From assembly GCA_024653205.1 (NCBI GenBank), contig JANLFO010000012.1, positions 1 to 64,000 of the forward strand: a stretch of 64,000 bases of DNA. The letters run 5' to 3'. The stretch is from Clostridia bacterium. GTDB taxonomy: Bacteria > Bacillota > DSM-521 > Neomoorellales > SLTJ01. Shown one piece after another: positions 1-8,383 of the stretch. Positions within the stretch are counted from its first letter, which is position 1, and each line of letters starts with the position of its first letter. The notes under the pieces are model-generated. The model did not search any database, was not told the origin of the DNA, and worked only from the letters and a program-made list of their open reading frames with translations. A program made the position numbers and the translations under genes.

Positions 1-532
1 GCAGCTCCTCGGTGCCCATGCCGCCGCCGGGAATGACCTCGCAGCCGATCTTTTCCGCCCCGTAGTGCCCCTGCCAGAAGGCGGTGTTCACGTTGTACAC
101 AAAGGGGATGAATACCCGGTCCGAGGGCCGGAACCCCGCCCCCCAGAGGATGTACGACCAGCACTCCAGACACCATTCCCAGTCCTCCCAGGTGTCCGGC
201 TGGTAGATGGGCTGGCCGGTGGTGCCGCTGGTCTGGTGAAATTCCACCACCTTTTCAATGGGCACGCACAGGCTCTTGCCGTAGGGCCAGGGGTCCTGGC
301 ACTGGGCTCCCCGGTAGTGGGCCTTCTCCGCCATGGGCACGCGCCGGATGTCCTCCCAGGTGCGGATGTCCTCCGGCTTGATGCCGGCGGCATCGTACAT
401 GGCCCGGTACATGCCCGAATGCTCGTAGGCCCAGGTGAAGATCTCCTTGAACTTCCTGAACTGCCACTGCCGCAGCTTCTCCCGCGGCATGGTCTCCAGC
501 ACCGGGTTCCAGTAGATTTGGTCGGACAGCAT
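1..532 (-). CDS. PaaK-family aryl-CoA ligase, N-terminal part (cut by window edge)
   Basis: This is the N-terminal 177 codons of an AMP-forming acyl-CoA ligase of the phenylacetate-CoA ligase family; the gene continues past the left edge. The ATG at 532 follows a GGGAGG ribosome site by 8 bases. The N-terminus (YWNP..MPREKLRQWQ) is typical of PaaK proteins, and the ATP-binding signature TSGTTGQP lies at residues 101-108. The gene is the last visible member of the minus-strand phenol island, 37 bp after ubiX. Inference: it activates 4-hydroxybenzoate (product of the upstream carboxylase) or another aromatic acid to its CoA thioester. Family is near certain; substrate is inferred from context only. 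Confidence 0.88.
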   Translation of the reverse strand, partial: MLSDQIYWNPVLETMPREKLRQWQFRKFKEIFTWAYEHSGMYRAMYDAAGIKPEDIRTWEDIRRVPMAEKAHYRGAQCQDPWPYGKSLCVPIEKVVEFHQTSGTTGQPIYQPDTWEDWEWCLECWSYILWGAGFRPSDRVFIPFVYNVNTAFWQGHYGAEKIGCEVIPGGGMGTEEL

Positions 533-568
533 GAGACATACCTCCCGTACTCTCGGGCCTAAATCGAC

Positions 569-1162
569 TTAAAAGGTAATTCGGGCGGCAGCCGCGTCAA
601 AGTAGTCAGCACCTTCCCACCGCTTGAAAAGATTATGCTCCAGACCGAATTGGTCGAGTACCTTGCCCACCGTCTGATCTATCAGGTCCTCTATGGTTCG
701 CGGTTGGTGGTAGAAGGCGGGCATGGGCGGAAGGAGTACGGCGCCGGCTTGAACCACCCGGACCATCAGTTCCAGGTGGCCCAGGTGAAGAGGAGTCTCC
801 CTCACCACCAGTACCAGTTTCCGTCTTTCCTTGAGCATCACGTCTGCCGCCCGGACCAGGAGATTATCGTTGTAGGAATTGGCTATGGCGGAGAGAGTCT
901 TAATGGAACACGGAGCTACTATCATCCCTCCCGATATGAAGGAACCGCTCGCCGGGGCCGCTCCCACGTCCCGCACATCGTGGACGTAGCAGGCCAGCTT
1001 TCTGACTTGCTCAGGAGTATAGCTGGTCTCAATCAGGATGTTTCGCTCTGCATGCTGAGTCATAATGAGGTGGGTCTCCACCCCTAAGGCGGAAAGCACC
1101 TGCAGGGTCCGGATTCCGTACACGCTTCCGGTGGCACCGGATATTCCCAGAATGAGCCTCAT
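569..1162 (-). CDS. ubiX: UbiX-family flavin prenyltransferase
   Basis: 197 aa, full length for UbiX. The family makes prenylated FMN from FMN and dimethylallyl phosphate, the cofactor of UbiD-type (de)carboxylases. Visible signatures are the N-terminal GISGATGS loop, SGGMIVAPCS near residue 80 and the RETPLHL segment near residue 125. Its ATG overlaps the stop of the upstream ubiD gene by four bases (ATGA), so the two are translationally coupled. It is the only ubiX in the window and could serve all three UbiD-type proteins here. A ubiquinone role is unlikely: there are no quinone genes and the neighbours are aromatic-degradation genes. Confidence 0.93.
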   Translation of the reverse strand: MRLILGISGATGSVYGIRTLQVLSALGVETHLIMTQHAERNILIETSYTPEQVRKLACYVHDVRDVGAAPASGSFISGGMIVAPCSIKTLSAIANSYNDNLLVRAADVMLKERRKLVLVVRETPLHLGHLELMVRVVQAGAVLLPPMPAFYHQPRTIEDLIDQTVGKVLDQFGLEHNLFKRWEGADYFDAAAARITF

Positions 1163-2538
1163 GAGTTACGGCCTCCTTGGAGGTGGCGTTTCCATATGCC
1201 TTCTGCCTTGGCTACGGCCGACGGATGGGGTACGGCCCGTCTGAATCTCTCCGTTTCGGCCTCGGGCTTGGTGGCGTCCACGATAACCTTGGCGGTGGAT
1301 GAACCGTCAGATGCGGGATCGATCGGATAGCCGGGCAGCCGGGGTAACACGATGATATCTTCATCGGGCCGACACCGGGTGGCCGCCGCCCAGGTCACAT
1401 CTTCCGGCGAATGAACGTCTACGTCGTCGTCTACTACCGTCACCTGTTTGAGCCGAGGATCCAGGGAGAGAGCCAGCAGCGCCGCCTGCCGTGCCTCTGC
1501 CTTGGTTTTCTTCTTCAACGACAATGCCCCGTGAAAACCGCAGGTTCCGGGAATGAGGGCAAAACCGCAGAACCCGGGTAGCGCTTCCCTCAGCCGGTGA
1601 ATGAGCTCCGAAACCGAGGAAAGGCCTACTATCGTTTCCGCTTCATCGGTACCCGGAACGATGGCCTGGTAGATCGGTGCTTTCCTGTGACATATGGCGG
1701 TTACCTCTAATACCGGATTATCGAAGGTGAAGTAATAGCCGCTGGTCTCCCCGAACGGGCCCTCCTTCTCCCTGCGCCCGGGCACAATCCTGCCTTCTAT
1801 GACCAGTTCGGCCGTTGCCGGTACCCGCAGATCTACGGTTTCGCACGGCACCAGTTCCACCGGTTCGCCCCGGAGGCTTCCGGCAATGGACATCTTGTCC
1901 GGTCTGTCCGGACCGACCGGGCTGCGGGTAACGGCGGCCAGCAGTACTGCCGGGTCCACACCCACGGCGATGGCTATTTCCAACCGCTCTCCGCAGCTTT
2001 CACGGCTTTCCAGCCAGGTGGCCAGTGGGGGGTTGGCCAGAAAGATCCCCAGCCGGTTGCCGCCTTTAAGCTGAATTCGGTGAATGCCGAGATGATACCG
2101 GCCGCTCGCCTTGTCCCGCGCGATGCACACACCGGCGGTAACGTAGGGTCCGGCGTCACCCTCGTGGAAGGTGGGTACGGGGAGATAATCCTTGAGGTCC
2201 AGAGGCGCCGTTATTACCACCTCTTTAACCGGTCCGGTGGGCACTTCCTTCGGAGGAATCGCCGAACACCTGCGCCGGAAGTACTCGGCGATGAGGTCTT
2301 CCTCGCCTACGCCCAGGGCCAGCGCTACGCGGCGACGCGTACCCAGGACATTCCCCACTATTCTCCAGCCCGGGTACCGCGCCACGTCCCGGAGGAGTAC
2401 CGCCGGGCCGTTGCGCGGCCGGTAGCCCAGCACCGCGGCGGCCTCATACTCGGGGTCTACCGGTTCCTCGATTTCCAACAGTTCGCCGGGCAGGCCCGCC
2501 AATACCTTTAGGAATTCCCGCAGGTCGGTAAACGCCAC
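1159..2538 (-). CDS. UbiD-family (de)carboxylase, third paralogue
   Basis: 459 aa, the usual UbiD length. These prFMN-dependent enzymes decarboxylate or carboxylate aromatic or unsaturated acids. The catalytic Arg-Glu-Glu triad appears intact: Arg155 in HRIQ (153-156) and the two Glu of EGPFGE (259-264). It is clearly diverged from the two phenylphosphate-carboxylase-type paralogues downstream in the coordinate sense (4702-6135 and 6934-8370), which resemble each other more. It lies 22 bp after the regulator gene and overlaps ubiX by 4 bp. Substrate unknown; a 4-hydroxybenzoate-type decarboxylase or an accessory aromatic carboxylase are the natural guesses. Confidence 0.9.
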   Translation of the reverse strand: MAFTDLREFLKVLAGLPGELLEIEEPVDPEYEAAAVLGYRPRNGPAVLLRDVARYPGWRIVGNVLGTRRRVALALGVGEEDLIAEYFRRRCSAIPPKEVPTGPVKEVVITAPLDLKDYLPVPTFHEGDAGPYVTAGVCIARDKASGRYHLGIHRIQLKGGNRLGIFLANPPLATWLESRESCGERLEIAIAVGVDPAVLLAAVTRSPVGPDRPDKMSIAGSLRGEPVELVPCETVDLRVPATAELVIEGRIVPGRREKEGPFGETSGYYFTFDNPVLEVTAICHRKAPIYQAIVPGTDEAETIVGLSSVSELIHRLREALPGFCGFALIPGTCGFHGALSLKKKTKAEARQAALLALSLDPRLKQVTVVDDDVDVHSPEDVTWAAATRCRPDEDIIVLPRLPGYPIDPASDGSSTAKVIVDATKPEAETERFRRAVPHPSAVAKAEGIWKRHLQGGRNS

Positions 2539-2560
2539 CTCGTCCCCTCCCGTTCCCCGG

Positions 2561-4318
2561 TTATTGAGCCAGGAACTTCAGTGCCAGCTGCACCTGCAGG
2601 CGCGTGTCCGGGTCCTCCAGATCCAGCCCGGAAAGCTGCCGAATGCGCTGCAGCCGGTATCGGACCGTACTGAGGCTCATATACCCGGCGGCAGCCGTCT
2701 TCCTGAGGTTGCAGTTGTGCCGGTAATAAAGGGACAGCGTGTCAAGGAGGTTAAGGTTATGCGTGCGCTCGTACTCCAGGACCGGCCCGAGCAGCCGGCG
2801 CGTTGCTTGCTTTAGACCCTCGGGATCCAGCTCCACCCAGGCAAAGACGCCCAGATCCTGATACCAGGCTACCGGGACCTGGCCCATACCCGCGGCGGAC
2901 ATCTCCAGGGCCTTGCTCGCCTCCTTGAGTAACCGCGGAAGATCGGAGGCCTTCCCTCCCGGACCGCTTATCCCACCCCGGGCGTTGATCCCCTGGCCGT
3001 TAAGGAGCGCCAGCAACTCGGCCCCCACGGCGCCCATTCGTTTGCGCCCCTCGGTTTCATCCTTTTCCGTTCCCAGCACCACCAGCAGGCTGTCTTTTCC
3101 CCCGTCAACTACAAAGCCCTCGTACTCCAGCTCCTGAAATCGGTCTCTCACCGAGTTTAGGGCTTTCGCCAGGGCTCCGCAGGCCTCAGTGGTTCCGGCC
3201 TTCTCGCCAATCGGTCTTATCAGGAGCACGCGGTAGCCGGGTTCAAACCGAAGGCCGAGACGACTGGCTTCCGCCTCCAGGTGGGTCGGCGGCATTTCTC
3301 CCCCGCGAAGTAATCTTCTCAGAAAATCCATGCGCAGGCGGAGTTCTGCCTCACGGGCGGTGCGTTGCTTTACAAGCTCCAAGGACAACGCCATAGCCGC
3401 ATTCTGCAGCAGCATGTGCTCGAGGCTGCCCAACCGGCCCTCCAGTAGCACGTGCAGGTGGCCCAACAGTTCCTTCCCGGCCACCAGAGGTATAACCATC
3501 TCGTGCTGGCCTTCGTGGCGACCAAAATACCGCGGCTGCTGCAGGGGCATGAGGCCAGCGGCGCCACGCTCCACGACACCGCCTACCTTGTGCGGAGGCT
3601 GGTCCGCTGGCCAACCTATCTGGATGAGGCCTTGCCCTAGCTCGTCCTCCACAAATATGGGCCGCCCTACAGTCTCGTGAATGCCCTGCCCGATGGCGGC
3701 TATGCCCTCGTTGTTCAGCACCAATTGACTCAGCCTGTGGTGGACCTCGAGATAGCTCTGCCAGGCCCGCTGCTGTTCCCTAAGGACGAGGTTGGCAACG
3801 TGCATTTCGGCAACTTTTTCCTGTAACCTCTGCTCGGCCTGCTCGCTCATTAGCGCTACCTCAAGCGCTAGTGCGCCGCAGCAACAAACCATTATCAGGT
3901 GCGGATACCGATCTTCCGCTACCTCGCCAGGGCGGAGGCCGGGAAGAGCGACTATCCCTACCAGGGTTCCTGCCGCCCGCAGGGGGATCAGGAGATTGGA
4001 TTCCAGAAGTTGAGGCTCCTCCTGCACCAATAGGGCTTCCTCCAGCGCCACCGGATCGGTCGGATTATCGCCGCCGGCCCGCTTGGGGGAGAGGATTTCC
4101 GCCAGGCTTAGGACCAGATTCCCACATCTACCTTCTGGGGGGTGGTGATAGACTCTGTATCCCCTTCCTTCTCCGTCCCTTACCGCCATAATCCCCCGCG
4201 GAGCCCCTGCCAGGTAGCAAGCGCATTGCAGCAATTGGGCCGCCAGCTTCGAGCGGTCCAGAGTGTTGGCGAAGACTTGGATCGCTTCCCAGGTCTTCTT
4301 CCACCCGGCCCTTGGCAT
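2561..4318 (-). CDS. PucR/CdaR-type transcriptional regulator with GAF-like sensor region
   Basis: 585 aa from the ATG at 4318, which has an AGGTGG site 7 bases upstream; an open frame extends to 4369 but that extension looks non-coding. The C-terminal ~60 residues (LLDTLSLYYRHNCNLRKTAA..STVRYRLQRI) are the PucR C-terminal helix-turn-helix. The middle carries the GGDEF-like PucR region, and the N-terminal ~350 residues look like one or two GAF-type sensor domains joined by a helical coiled segment around residues 180-210. It sits inside the phenol island between the gamma subunit gene and the third ubiD. Inference: it activates these operons in response to phenol or a derived aromatic acid. 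Confidence 0.85.
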   Translation of the reverse strand: MPRAGWKKTWEAIQVFANTLDRSKLAAQLLQCACYLAGAPRGIMAVRDGEGRGYRVYHHPPEGRCGNLVLSLAEILSPKRAGGDNPTDPVALEEALLVQEEPQLLESNLLIPLRAAGTLVGIVALPGLRPGEVAEDRYPHLIMVCCCGALALEVALMSEQAEQRLQEKVAEMHVANLVLREQQRAWQSYLEVHHRLSQLVLNNEGIAAIGQGIHETVGRPIFVEDELGQGLIQIGWPADQPPHKVGGVVERGAAGLMPLQQPRYFGRHEGQHEMVIPLVAGKELLGHLHVLLEGRLGSLEHMLLQNAAMALSLELVKQRTAREAELRLRMDFLRRLLRGGEMPPTHLEAEASRLGLRFEPGYRVLLIRPIGEKAGTTEACGALAKALNSVRDRFQELEYEGFVVDGGKDSLLVVLGTEKDETEGRKRMGAVGAELLALLNGQGINARGGISGPGGKASDLPRLLKEASKALEMSAAGMGQVPVAWYQDLGVFAWVELDPEGLKQATRRLLGPVLEYERTHNLNLLDTLSLYYRHNCNLRKTAAAGYMSLSTVRYRLQRIRQLSGLDLEDPDTRLQVQLALKFLAQ

Positions 4319-4422
4319 TGCGACACCACCTGAGGGTCTACCGTCACATACGGGAACGGACCCTGGCACTGGCTATCCCCGCCCCCCCACTTAATAACAG
4401 GAGCCGGCCTAGCTCCGCCCGA

Positions 4423-4680
4423 CTAGGAGAAGTACCTTTCCGGTATTAACGGCACAACCTCTAATACCTGGATGGAATACACCTGCGGTGCCAGTTGCCC
4501 TTTTGGATAGCGTATTTGAAGCTCGTCCGGGTACTTCTTTGGATCCGAGGACACCAGGGCCCTAACCTGCTTGTAGCAGTACTTGTGCCTGCCCGGGGTA
4601 AGATCCCTTACCAGCAACGTCAGCTCTTCCTGCTCGCGTAGCTCGCCGAGGCTGTTAACAAAGGTATCGTAGCTGGCCAT
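4423..4680 (-). CDS. ppcC: Phenylphosphate carboxylase gamma subunit (small, ~10 kDa)
   Basis: 85 aa from the ATG at 4680, which follows AGGAGGAAGGA; the open frame extends to 4701 but without a better ribosome site. In Thauera/Aromatoleum phenylphosphate carboxylase the gamma subunit is about 10 kDa and is needed with alpha and beta for carboxylation; this product is about that size and lies directly behind a UbiD-type subunit gene. Visible core: LTLLVRDLTPGRHKYCYK, then a Tyr/Pro-rich C-terminal half. No signal peptide or membrane segment. Assignment rests on size, position and my recollection of the family, so the function is likely rather than proven. Confidence 0.75.
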   Translation of the reverse strand: MASYDTFVNSLGELREQEELTLLVRDLTPGRHKYCYKQVRALVSSDPKKYPDELQIRYPKGQLAPQVYSIQVLEVVPLIPERYFS

Positions 4681-4701
4681 TCTTCCTTCCTCCTGTCCCA
4701 C

Positions 4702-6135
4702 CTACAGCCCGTACTTCTTCCAGAGGGCCAGAACCTTGTCCTGCACATCCTGAGGATAGGCCGACCGGAAGGAAACCAGCTTTGGTCTCACGGTTAGTTC
4801 GTCCCAATCGTTGGGGAACAAGCAGTCGAACACTACCTTGTAGCCGTACGCCTTCACCCTTTCGTCAGGATACAGGAAGGGATAGAGTTGTGTCCCCGCG
4901 CCGTCCCAGAGGTGAATCCCCTTTCTTGGATGGCAGCGGGTGCACAGGGTATGGATCACTTCGTTGAGGTTGTATATATCCACAGTATCGTCCACGACTA
5001 CCAGCATGTGGAACCAGGGACCCAGTTTGCTTCCGAACGCGAGTTGGGCTATCTGCGTGGCGATTCCGGTGTATGCCGGTTTCACGCCCACGATCATCAT
5101 GTGGTGAGCCGAAATCGCGGGCATGTAGACGCCGGTGATAGGTAGACCTTGGCTGCGCAGGAGCTTCTCCAGTTCGAGCCCCAATGAGAAGGATCGCAGC
5201 AGTTGCCCTTCGTCGGTCGGCACGCCCATGCAGGATATCGTAGTAATGGGGTTGTCTCGGAAGGTGATGCACTTAACCAGGAAGGTAACCCGCTTGTCCC
5301 GGGGTGCCGTCCGGAAGCCGGTATACTCTCCAAAGGGCCCTTCTTCCAGTCGTACGTCCGGTAGGATAACCCCCTCAATAATGGCCTCCGCGTGGGCCGG
5401 TACCTCCAGGTCGCAGGTCTCGCACTTTACGAGTTCTATCGGCCGCTGCATGAGCATCCCCGTGAACTCCGGCTCCGGCACTGCGGCGGGAGCGGAGGCG
5501 GCAATGGCAGCCAGCGGGTCCGGGGCGATGACCGTGGCGAACGGCATTGGCTCCCCGCGGGGTACGTACTTGCCGAAGAAAACCTTACCCGCGTCCGATA
5601 TGGGTAGGACTTGCCCGGTCATGAGCCGCGAATCGAACACCATTTGGCGGTACATGCCCCAGTTTACATCCCCGGTATCCGGATCTTTGGTTACTACAAA
5701 ATGCCAGGTCCCGATGTACCGGCCACCGTCGCCGTCATGGGCCATGGGAGCCGGAAGCGCGCAAAGATCGGCGTCCTTACCCATGAGTATGTTCTGCTTG
5801 CAGGGCGCCTGAGATCGGTCCACCAGTACCGGAGCCACCGGTGCCCTGCCGGTGCGCCGCTGGTATTCGGCCGCGATCTCCGGGATAGGGCTCCCCGGTT
5901 CCAACCCGAGACAGATGGCCAGCCGCCGATAGCTGGCGAGAGGAGCCCCCAGGAAGCGGTGCCCGGGATAGTCCTTGATGTTCTCCATAAGAACGGCTGG
6001 GCCGCCCTCCTCGCAGGTCTTACGTACGATGGCTCCCGCCTCCAGATCCCAGTCAACTTGTTCGGTTATGCGCAGCAGTTCGCCCTTTGCAGCAAGAGCC
6101 TCGATGTATTCGCGGTTGTCCTTTACGGCCTGCAT
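4702..6135 (-). CDS. ppcB: Phenylphosphate carboxylase UbiD-type subunit (probably beta)
   Basis: 477 aa. UbiD superfamily protein of the size of the ~53 kDa alpha/beta subunits of phenylphosphate carboxylase, which carboxylates the phenolate part of phenylphosphate para to the oxygen to give 4-hydroxybenzoate. The triad positions are present: Arg163 in MYRQ (161-164) and both Glu of EGPFGE (265-270). It is followed immediately by the gamma gene, which is why beta rather than alpha is suggested. About 200 bp without a gene separate its ATG (6135) from the upstream delta gene. Alpha/beta naming between the two paralogues is tentative. Confidence 0.8.
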   Translation of the reverse strand: MQAVKDNREYIEALAAKGELLRITEQVDWDLEAGAIVRKTCEEGGPAVLMENIKDYPGHRFLGAPLASYRRLAICLGLEPGSPIPEIAAEYQRRTGRAPVAPVLVDRSQAPCKQNILMGKDADLCALPAPMAHDGDGGRYIGTWHFVVTKDPDTGDVNWGMYRQMVFDSRLMTGQVLPISDAGKVFFGKYVPRGEPMPFATVIAPDPLAAIAASAPAAVPEPEFTGMLMQRPIELVKCETCDLEVPAHAEAIIEGVILPDVRLEEGPFGEYTGFRTAPRDKRVTFLVKCITFRDNPITTISCMGVPTDEGQLLRSFSLGLELEKLLRSQGLPITGVYMPAISAHHMMIVGVKPAYTGIATQIAQLAFGSKLGPWFHMLVVVDDTVDIYNLNEVIHTLCTRCHPRKGIHLWDGAGTQLYPFLYPDERVKAYGYKVVFDCLFPNDWDELTVRPKLVSFRSAYPQDVQDKVLALWKKYGL

Positions 6136-6337
6136 TCTGCTACCCCCTAGGCTGGTGTTTGTGGGGAGGCCACCCTCCGGCTGGTCTGTGCTCTATCCCC
6201 CTCGCCTGGGACCTCCCCGCTTCATCGCCCAGCTAACGCTCGCAGGAGGGATGATCTCCCCTGTTGTAGGCCTCCGCAGAGAGATTGGTTGGCCCCGATT
6301 ATGTCCCGGTGCGTCACAATACCTGGGCTACCGCCGA
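6136..6337. other. Gene-free spacer between ppcD and ppcB
   Basis: About 200 bp between the end of the HAD-type delta gene and the start of the UbiD-type gene. No start codon with a ribosome site and a sensible frame, no terminator with a T-run and no convincing promoter is visible on either strand. It may hold a promoter not recognised by eye. Confidence 0.4.
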
Positions 6338-6880
6338 TCATCCCCAACCTTTCCTTTGAACCAACTCCACAAAGGCCTCCCACTTACCCTGTGCCCTTAA
6401 GATAAGCTCGGCCAGCTCTCGGACCACTCCTTTTCCTCCTGCGGCGTCGGTAACGTAGTGGGCTACCTCCTTGGCCTCCGCACAGGCGTCGGATGGGGCG
6501 ACCGCAAACCCTGCCCGCTTCATCGCCGCCAAATCGATTATCTCGTCGCCCACATAGCACACCTGCTCATCGGTGAGTTGCAGCTCTTCAAGGAGCTCCT
6601 GGTATTTCCTTTCCTTTTCCTTGCTCTCATAGTAGCGCTTAATGCCGATATCCTTCGCCCGTGCCGCCACCAATTTAGACATTCGGGTTATGATGGCTAC
6701 TTCAATGCCGTTAACCAGCAGAGCGTTTACCCCGAACCCGTCCTGGTGGGAAAAGGGGCGGTAACGGCGGCCGTCGTCGTCATAGAGCACCTCGTTGGAG
6801 GTCATGACCCCGTGGACGTCGAGGAGTACCAGTTTTACCTTTGCGGCCCGTTTAACGGCTTCTTCCTTGACCTTTACCAT
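6338..6880 (-). CDS. ppcD: Phenylphosphate carboxylase delta subunit, HAD (KdsC-like) hydrolase
   Basis: 180 aa. HAD-superfamily phosphatase of the KdsC type; in phenylphosphate carboxylase the ~18-20 kDa delta subunit hydrolyses phenylphosphate and drives the reaction. Motif I is LDVHGVMTSNEV, with Asp21 as the predicted nucleophile but His23 where most HAD phosphatases have the second Asp. Motif II region is IITRMS (64-69) and motif IV is GDEIIDL (111-117). KdsC itself (Kdo synthesis) is rejected because the host appears Gram-positive and the neighbours are ppc/pps genes. The Asp-to-His change is either a subunit signature or loss of general acid/base function. Confidence 0.82.
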   Translation of the reverse strand: MVKVKEEAVKRAAKVKLVLLDVHGVMTSNEVLYDDDGRRYRPFSHQDGFGVNALLVNGIEVAIITRMSKLVAARAKDIGIKRYYESKEKERKYQELLEELQLTDEQVCYVGDEIIDLAAMKRAGFAVAPSDACAEAKEVAHYVTDAAGGKGVVRELAELILRAQGKWEAFVELVQRKGWG

Positions 6881-6933
6881 GTCATCTACCTCCCAAAAAC
6901 GTGATGGTTCAGTGATTCTCCGTGGGGCACGGT

Positions 6934-8370
6934 CTAGGCCAACCCGTACTCGGACCAGCGGGCCTTTACCTTGGCCACTGTAGCCTCGTCCAGGCGCACC
7001 TCAACCGGCCTCTTTTCGCCCCATTCGAAGGGTATGGTAGCGTCGATAATGATGCGTGAGGTGATGAGCTTGTCGCCGTTTGGGTCCAGAGCCGGATCCA
7101 GAGGAGTGGACCGGCCGCGCTTGATGATCTCCGTGCCCCGCATGGGGTCGTAGCGCACGGCCAAAGCCCACCATACTCGGTCCAGGTCGTCGGGTTCGAT
7201 GTCGTCATCTACCACGATGATCCCCTTGGTCCCGTAGTTGCAGGTGTGGGTGGCCAGGATGGCGTCGGCGACGTGGGCCGAATGCCCGGGATAGGCCTGC
7301 TTTACCGAAGCAATTACCCAGAAGCGACCGGCCGCCTGAGGGGGAATGAACACGCCTTTTAGGCCGGGTATCTTCATCCTTTCCAGTTCGGTCCACAGGG
7401 TGGCAGTGCGGGTGAAGGCCAGAAGCATCTGCTGGTCGCCGACCGGCCGTCCCACCGAAGTGGCCCAAAGGATGGGATCGTTGCGGTACATAACCCGCTT
7501 GACCAGCATCCACGGTTTCTTGATGGGTTTTTTGAGCTCGTCGGTGTAGTAGCCGGTGTATTCCCCGAACGGCCCCTCCGTCCGCCACTTCTCGGGGTCC
7601 GGTTCGATTTCCCCTTCCAGGATGAGCTCTGCCTTGGCCGGCAGCGGCAATCCGGTCAGGTCGCTGATAAATACCTCGACCGGCTCCCCTCTGATGGTGC
7701 TGGCCACGTCGTATTCACTGGCTCCCTCGTGCATGCCCGCACCGGCCATGAGCAGTACCGGGTCGGCACCGATTATTACCGCCGCCGGACACGGCCTTCC
7801 CAATTTCTTGTATTTGCGCAAGATTCTTTCTCCGCGTTTGCCCGGCAGCATCTGCACGCCGATGCTGTTGCGGTCAAACATCTGCATCCGGTAGGTCCCG
7901 AGGTTGATCTCCCCCGTTTCCGGATCCTTGACCACCGCAAACACCGCCGTGCCGATGTAGCGGCCGCCGTCCAAGGGGTAATAGAAGGGTACGGGGAACT
8001 CCTCCAGGTTTACCTCATCGCCGCTCCGTACGTTTTCGGTTACCGGCCCGCCCTCTACTTCTCGGGCACGGATGACCTCCTTAATGGCGCGCTTGCTCCA
8101 CTGCTTGGCCAGTTCGCACAGACTGAGATCCACCGGCATGCCCAGGGCCAGGGCCAGGCGTCTGGTGGTGGCCAGTGCCCCGGTGAACACCGGTGTCTTA
8201 TAGCCCTTTATGTTGGTAAACAGCAGTGCCGGACCCCCGCGTTCCTCGTTGAGCTTGGAAATGTGCGAGAGCTCAAGGTTCCAGTCCACCTCGGCGGAGA
8301 TCCGCTTGAGCTCCCCAATTTCTTCGCAGGCGGCGATAAAACCCCGTAAATCGGCAATGGCGGCCATCAT
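6934..8370 (-). CDS. ppcA: Phenylphosphate carboxylase UbiD-type subunit (probably alpha)
   Basis: 478 aa UbiD-superfamily protein, nearly the same length as the paralogue at 4702-6135 and colinear with it along its length. Arg160 in YRMQ (160-163) and the Glu pair of EGPFGE (265-270) are conserved, so it should be catalytically competent with prFMN or metal. It lies 13 bp after ppsB and 53 bp before ppcD, so synthase and carboxylase are one transcription unit, as expected for enzymes acting in sequence. It is cytoplasmic, with no signal peptide. Whether it is alpha or beta cannot be decided without alignment. Confidence 0.82.
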   Translation of the reverse strand: MMAAIADLRGFIAACEEIGELKRISAEVDWNLELSHISKLNEERGGPALLFTNIKGYKTPVFTGALATTRRLALALGMPVDLSLCELAKQWSKRAIKEVIRAREVEGGPVTENVRSGDEVNLEEFPVPFYYPLDGGRYIGTAVFAVVKDPETGEINLGTYRMQMFDRNSIGVQMLPGKRGERILRKYKKLGRPCPAAVIIGADPVLLMAGAGMHEGASEYDVASTIRGEPVEVFISDLTGLPLPAKAELILEGEIEPDPEKWRTEGPFGEYTGYYTDELKKPIKKPWMLVKRVMYRNDPILWATSVGRPVGDQQMLLAFTRTATLWTELERMKIPGLKGVFIPPQAAGRFWVIASVKQAYPGHSAHVADAILATHTCNYGTKGIIVVDDDIEPDDLDRVWWALAVRYDPMRGTEIIKRGRSTPLDPALDPNGDKLITSRIIIDATIPFEWGEKRPVEVRLDEATVAKVKARWSEYGLA

Positions 8371-8383
8371 TCGCCCCTCCCCT

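Noticed and set aside
65-562. Plus-strand open frame at the left edge
   Set aside because: It is antisense to the PaaK-type ligase, which has clear family motifs and a good ribosome site.
569-2538. Ubiquinone-biosynthesis role for UbiX/UbiD
   Set aside because: Neighbours are phenol-degradation genes and the host looks like an anaerobic Firmicute without ubiquinone.
6338-6880. KdsC (Kdo-8-phosphate phosphatase)
   Set aside because: No lipopolysaccharide genes; size and position fit the delta subunit of phenylphosphate carboxylase.
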